Position numbers and translations under genes: made by a program | Origin: Polynucleobacter meluiroseus | Lineage (GTDB): Bacteria > Pseudomonadota > Gammaproteobacteria > Burkholderiales > Burkholderiaceae | NCBI GenBank assembly: GCA_945867755.1 | Contig: CAMBJN010000061.1 | Span: 1-7,888, forward strand | DNA length: 7,888 nt | Reading direction: 5' to 3' | The notes under the pieces: model-generated | Told to the model about the DNA's origin: nothing | The model's database searches: none | What the model saw: only the letters and a program-made list of their open reading frames with translations | Shown: one piece after another, positions 5,718 through 7,888 of the stretch | How the letters are laid out: each line of letters begins with the position of its first letter | Position numbering within the stretch: the stretch's first letter is position 1

Positions 5718-6123
5718 GATTTCAATAAAAGCCAGCTATTAAAATTATTATTGTGATTAGAGATAAATAGTAAAGAACCGCATAAGCAACGCAAATTATA
5801 AAAAATTGGCGTCAAAAATTTATCAGGACCATAAATAGAAATTTAAGTAGTAGAATATTTTTTAAAAAACTAATAATAGAAATTATGCATCTAAAAAACG
5901 ATCAGCTTTATTAAAAAATCTAAAATTAATAATTTAGATCCACTCTGCTTTTTTATTAGTGAAAATAACAAAATTTATAATATATTTCATTAATAAATAT
6001 ATAAGATAAATATTACAGGGTGTTATGATTTCAAGTATTAGCAATAGAATTCGAGATTATATACAAGAAAAAAATTAATGAAATAATTTTAGGAAAACTA
6101 ATCAGTTAAAGAGAAATTAAAAA
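5718..6123. other. AT-rich intergenic region without a convincing gene
   Basis: About 400 bp separate the porin terminator from the next gene. No reading frame of useful size is visible on either strand. Contents: an imperfect inverted repeat at 5918-5939 (ATCTAAAATT paired with AATTTAGAT, one bulged base), a 10-bp direct repeat AATAGAAATT (5834-5843 and 5875-5884), a TATAAT box (5976-5981), and a 17-codon open frame with a modest ribosome site (6025-6078). Given the very low GC content, most of these may be chance. I see no JUMPstart element (GGCGGTAG), which often precedes polysaccharide operons. Confidence 0.6.
5976..5981 (+). promoter_or_regulatory. Candidate -10 box for the downstream membrane-protein gene
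   Basis: TATAAT matches the consensus exactly and lies 142 bp before ATG 6124. The hexamer 17 bp upstream, TTATTA at 5953-5958, matches only about half of the -35 consensus. In DNA this AT-rich, exact -10 matches arise often by chance, so the call is weak. Confidence 0.25.
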
Positions 6124-7888
6124 ATGTTAAATTATATTGGAAGCGATAAAATTAGAGCATTATTATTTATAGCATACTTTGTTTTTGCGCAAATAAGCTT
6201 AATTAATGCAAATCATGTAAGTAAGGTATGGGCTTTGATACCATTATTATTAATATTAGGAGTGAAAAATTTTCCTATAAAAATGTTTTTATATCTTAGT
6301 ATAATCCCGCTAATTTTAACTGCTAGTTTGCTATTTCGAGAAACGATAAACATCGAAGGATGGACATTCGTTAATATACATTTAGGATGTGCAGTATTTG
6401 CATTTTTGGCAGTAAATAGTGAAAGTTTAAAAAATTATTTTAATCAGGACAAAATATGTTTACTTATAATATTTTTTGGTGTGTCTATAATAATAATAAC
6501 TATAGCAGAATTTGTAATCGGTATTCCTCCAGGTAGAGTTATTTTTGGATCACAAAATTTAACTTCTTTAACATTGACATTAACAATACCAATTGCATTT
6601 TTTCATATTAAAAATAATAATATAAAATATTTATATATTATCTGTGCAATACTATCAGTGGCACTTCTTATAAAATCTCGTGGACTTTCAATTGTAATAT
6701 TGTTGGTTACATTATTTTATCTTTGGAACAATTTTAAAAATTTGTCCCGATATTATAAAATAACAATACTATTAATAATTAGTATTTTTTTTATAGTTGT
6801 CTTTTTAAGATTTAATGAAAGATATGATGATTTAATATTCGGACATACTATAAATTACAGATTGTATGCGTGGTTAAGATTTATTGAAACAGTTATCCTT
6901 ATAAATCCAATATTTGGCTATGGCCCTTCAAATATTATGGTAAATTTTAATCAATATCAATATCTATATCCTCAAGTTGAACTACTTGCCCCATTGGCTA
7001 CCTTTAACAACACTCACTCTGACTGGATATTTTTTTTTGCTTCTGGGGGTATAGTCTTTTTAGTGATTTATTTATACCTTCACTTTTTTCTAATATTTAG
7101 ATATTTTAGCCAACCAAATTTAACAAGAGAAAACAAGTTCTTGCAAATCTCTTTTGTGGCTTATTTAATTATTATTTTAATGGCACAATACGACATTAAT
7201 AATACAACTTATTCAACGTTACTTTCTTTCTATATTATAAAAGCTTTTTTGTTTAAAAAGTTGGTAAATGATAGGTATATAGTTATTAATCAGCATGTAT
7301 TAAAGTCATTTTTAATTTCATCATTCTTGATACTGCTAATTGCACAGAAAAATTCAGTTGATATAATTCAAAAATACCCTAATTTTGTTTATGGTCAGTT
7401 ATTTTCAAGTAAATATACTAATGATGACTTTGTGAAAATTGCACCACATTTTAAAATTAGTGATACCTTAATTACTTACCATTATTTAAACAACATAGGA
7501 GATAAATTTAATGATGATTTTTTCTCTGAATTAATTCATAATTCTAGAAAATATAATAAGTATCTTGAACCTTCTCTTCATATGTCATCACAGTATTTTT
7601 CTTTTAAGAAAGATAAACCGCAACTTTTTGAGTTGTACTCAGATTTACTGTATAAAATTCTAATCGAAAAAAAGGTGATCAATATTTCATTAGATCCTAA
7701 AAGTGTTCAAGTTATTTTGGGGAATAATCTTAGTTATGAAAAAAATTTAAATTTTCATAAAATAACCATAACAACAGAATTATTTCAAGAATTACTTCGC
7801 TCTGGGGCAAGCTTCGGAAATTATAAAATTGACAATTACTCTAAGTTTAATTTTAAAATTGTTTCTGATGATTCAAAAGAATTGATTT
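6124..7888 (+). CDS. O-antigen ligase / polymerase-like polytopic membrane protein (3' end outside window)
   Basis: An open frame of 588 codons runs from ATG 6124, directly after an in-frame TAA (6118-6120), to the window edge without a stop. A weak AAAGAGA ribosome site lies at 6108-6114. Residues 10 to about 408 hold some 11-13 hydrophobic segments. Hallmarks of the Wzy_C / O-antigen ligase superfamily are GSQNLTSLTLTLTIP (about 143-157), KSRG with Arg186, a large loop holding Arg246 and NPIFGYGP (261-268), and NTHSDWIFFFASGG (296-309) with His298. The Arg and His residues resemble the catalytic set of WaaL. Members move lipid-linked glycans onto lipid A core (WaaL) or proteins (PglL), or polymerise O-units (Wzy); the sequence does not settle which. 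After the last helix (about 392-408) comes a hydrophilic part of at least 180 residues, longer than in WaaL and closer to PglL size. Very AT-rich codons suggest transfer. Confidence 0.78.
   Translation, partial: MLNYIGSDKIRALLFIAYFVFAQISLINANHVSKVWALIPLLLILGVKNFPIKMFLYLSIIPLILTASLLFRETINIEGWTFVNIHLGCAVFAFLAVNSESLKNYFNQDKICLLIIFFGVSIIIITIAEFVIGIPPGRVIFGSQNLTSLTLTLTIPIAFFHIKNNNIKYLYIICAILSVALLIKSRGLSIVILLVTLFYLWNNFKNLSRYYKITILLIISIFFIVVFLRFNERYDDLIFGHTINYRLYAWLRFIETVILINPIFGYGPSNIMVNFNQYQYLYPQVELLAPLATFNNTHSDWIFFFASGGIVFLVIYLYLHFFLIFRYFSQPNLTRENKFLQISFVAYLIIILMAQYDINNTTYSTLLSFYIIKAFLFKKLVNDRYIVINQHVLKSFLISSFLILLIAQKNSVDIIQKYPNFVYGQLFSSKYTNDDFVKIAPHFKISDTLITYHYLNNIGDKFNDDFFSELIHNSRKYNKYLEPSLHMSSQYFSFKKDKPQLFELYSDLLYKILIEKKVINISLDPKSVQVILGNNLSYEKNLNFHKITITTELFQELLRSGASFGNYKIDNYSKFNFKIVSDDSKELI

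Noticed and set aside
5918..5939. Inverted repeat as a second terminator or an insertion-element end
   Set aside because: It is AT-only apart from one pair, has a bulge, is far from any gene end, and shows no matching partner repeat or target duplication.
5718..6123. tRNA gene, attachment site or insertion-sequence remnant marking the composition shift
   Set aside because: I found no tRNA-like cloverleaf, long direct repeat or transposase fragment in this stretch.

Overview
The window looks like chromosomal DNA from a beta-proteobacterium. Burkholderiales is the likely order, and a small-genome freshwater type such as Polynucleobacter is my best guess. This rests on the gene order hisI-hisE-hinT-tatA-tatB-tatC, the wording of the Tat proteins (for example Lys rather than Glu at position 8 of TatB), and a Burkholderia-type porin with an AQA signal-peptidase site and a C-terminal Phe. 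The assignment comes from recognised protein sequence, not from a search.

Layout. Positions 3-140 hold the end of hisI. It is followed on the same strand by hisE (191-586), hinT (607-984), tatA (998-1228), tatB (1316-1804) and tatC (1824-2618). Gaps are short except for 87 bp between tatA and tatB, which contains two hairpins. The run therefore looks like the tail of a histidine operon read through into the twin-arginine translocase genes. tatC converges on a minus-strand gene for a 535-residue Sel1-repeat protein (2637-4244). The two stop codons are 18 bp apart, and an AT-only inverted repeat lies across the junction. A divergent intergenic region (4245-4487) separates that gene from the porin gene (4488-5645). 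It carries a perfect 18-bp palindrome, an 8-bp tandem direct repeat and a small stem-loop. The porin gene ends in two consecutive hairpins, the second a textbook intrinsic terminator.

From about 5720 to the end the base composition changes sharply. Two 60-base stretches counted by hand fall to about 20-25% GC, against about 53% in a stretch of tatC. After roughly 400 bp with no convincing gene, one long reading frame opens at 6124 and runs off the window end. It encodes a polytopic membrane protein of the O-antigen ligase / Wzy polymerase / O-oligosaccharyltransferase superfamily, with a long hydrophilic C-terminal part. The composition suggests an acquired surface-polysaccharide or glycosylation region starting just after the porin terminator.

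Functionally, HisI and HisE carry out steps 3 and 2 of histidine synthesis. TatA, TatB and TatC together form the translocase that exports folded proteins. The porin and the ligase-like protein both serve the cell envelope. I found no CRISPR array, tRNA, rRNA or insertion sequence. I see no clearly undescribed system. The most interesting items are the AT-rich glycosyl-transfer gene, the palindrome before the porin, and the hairpins between tatA and tatB.
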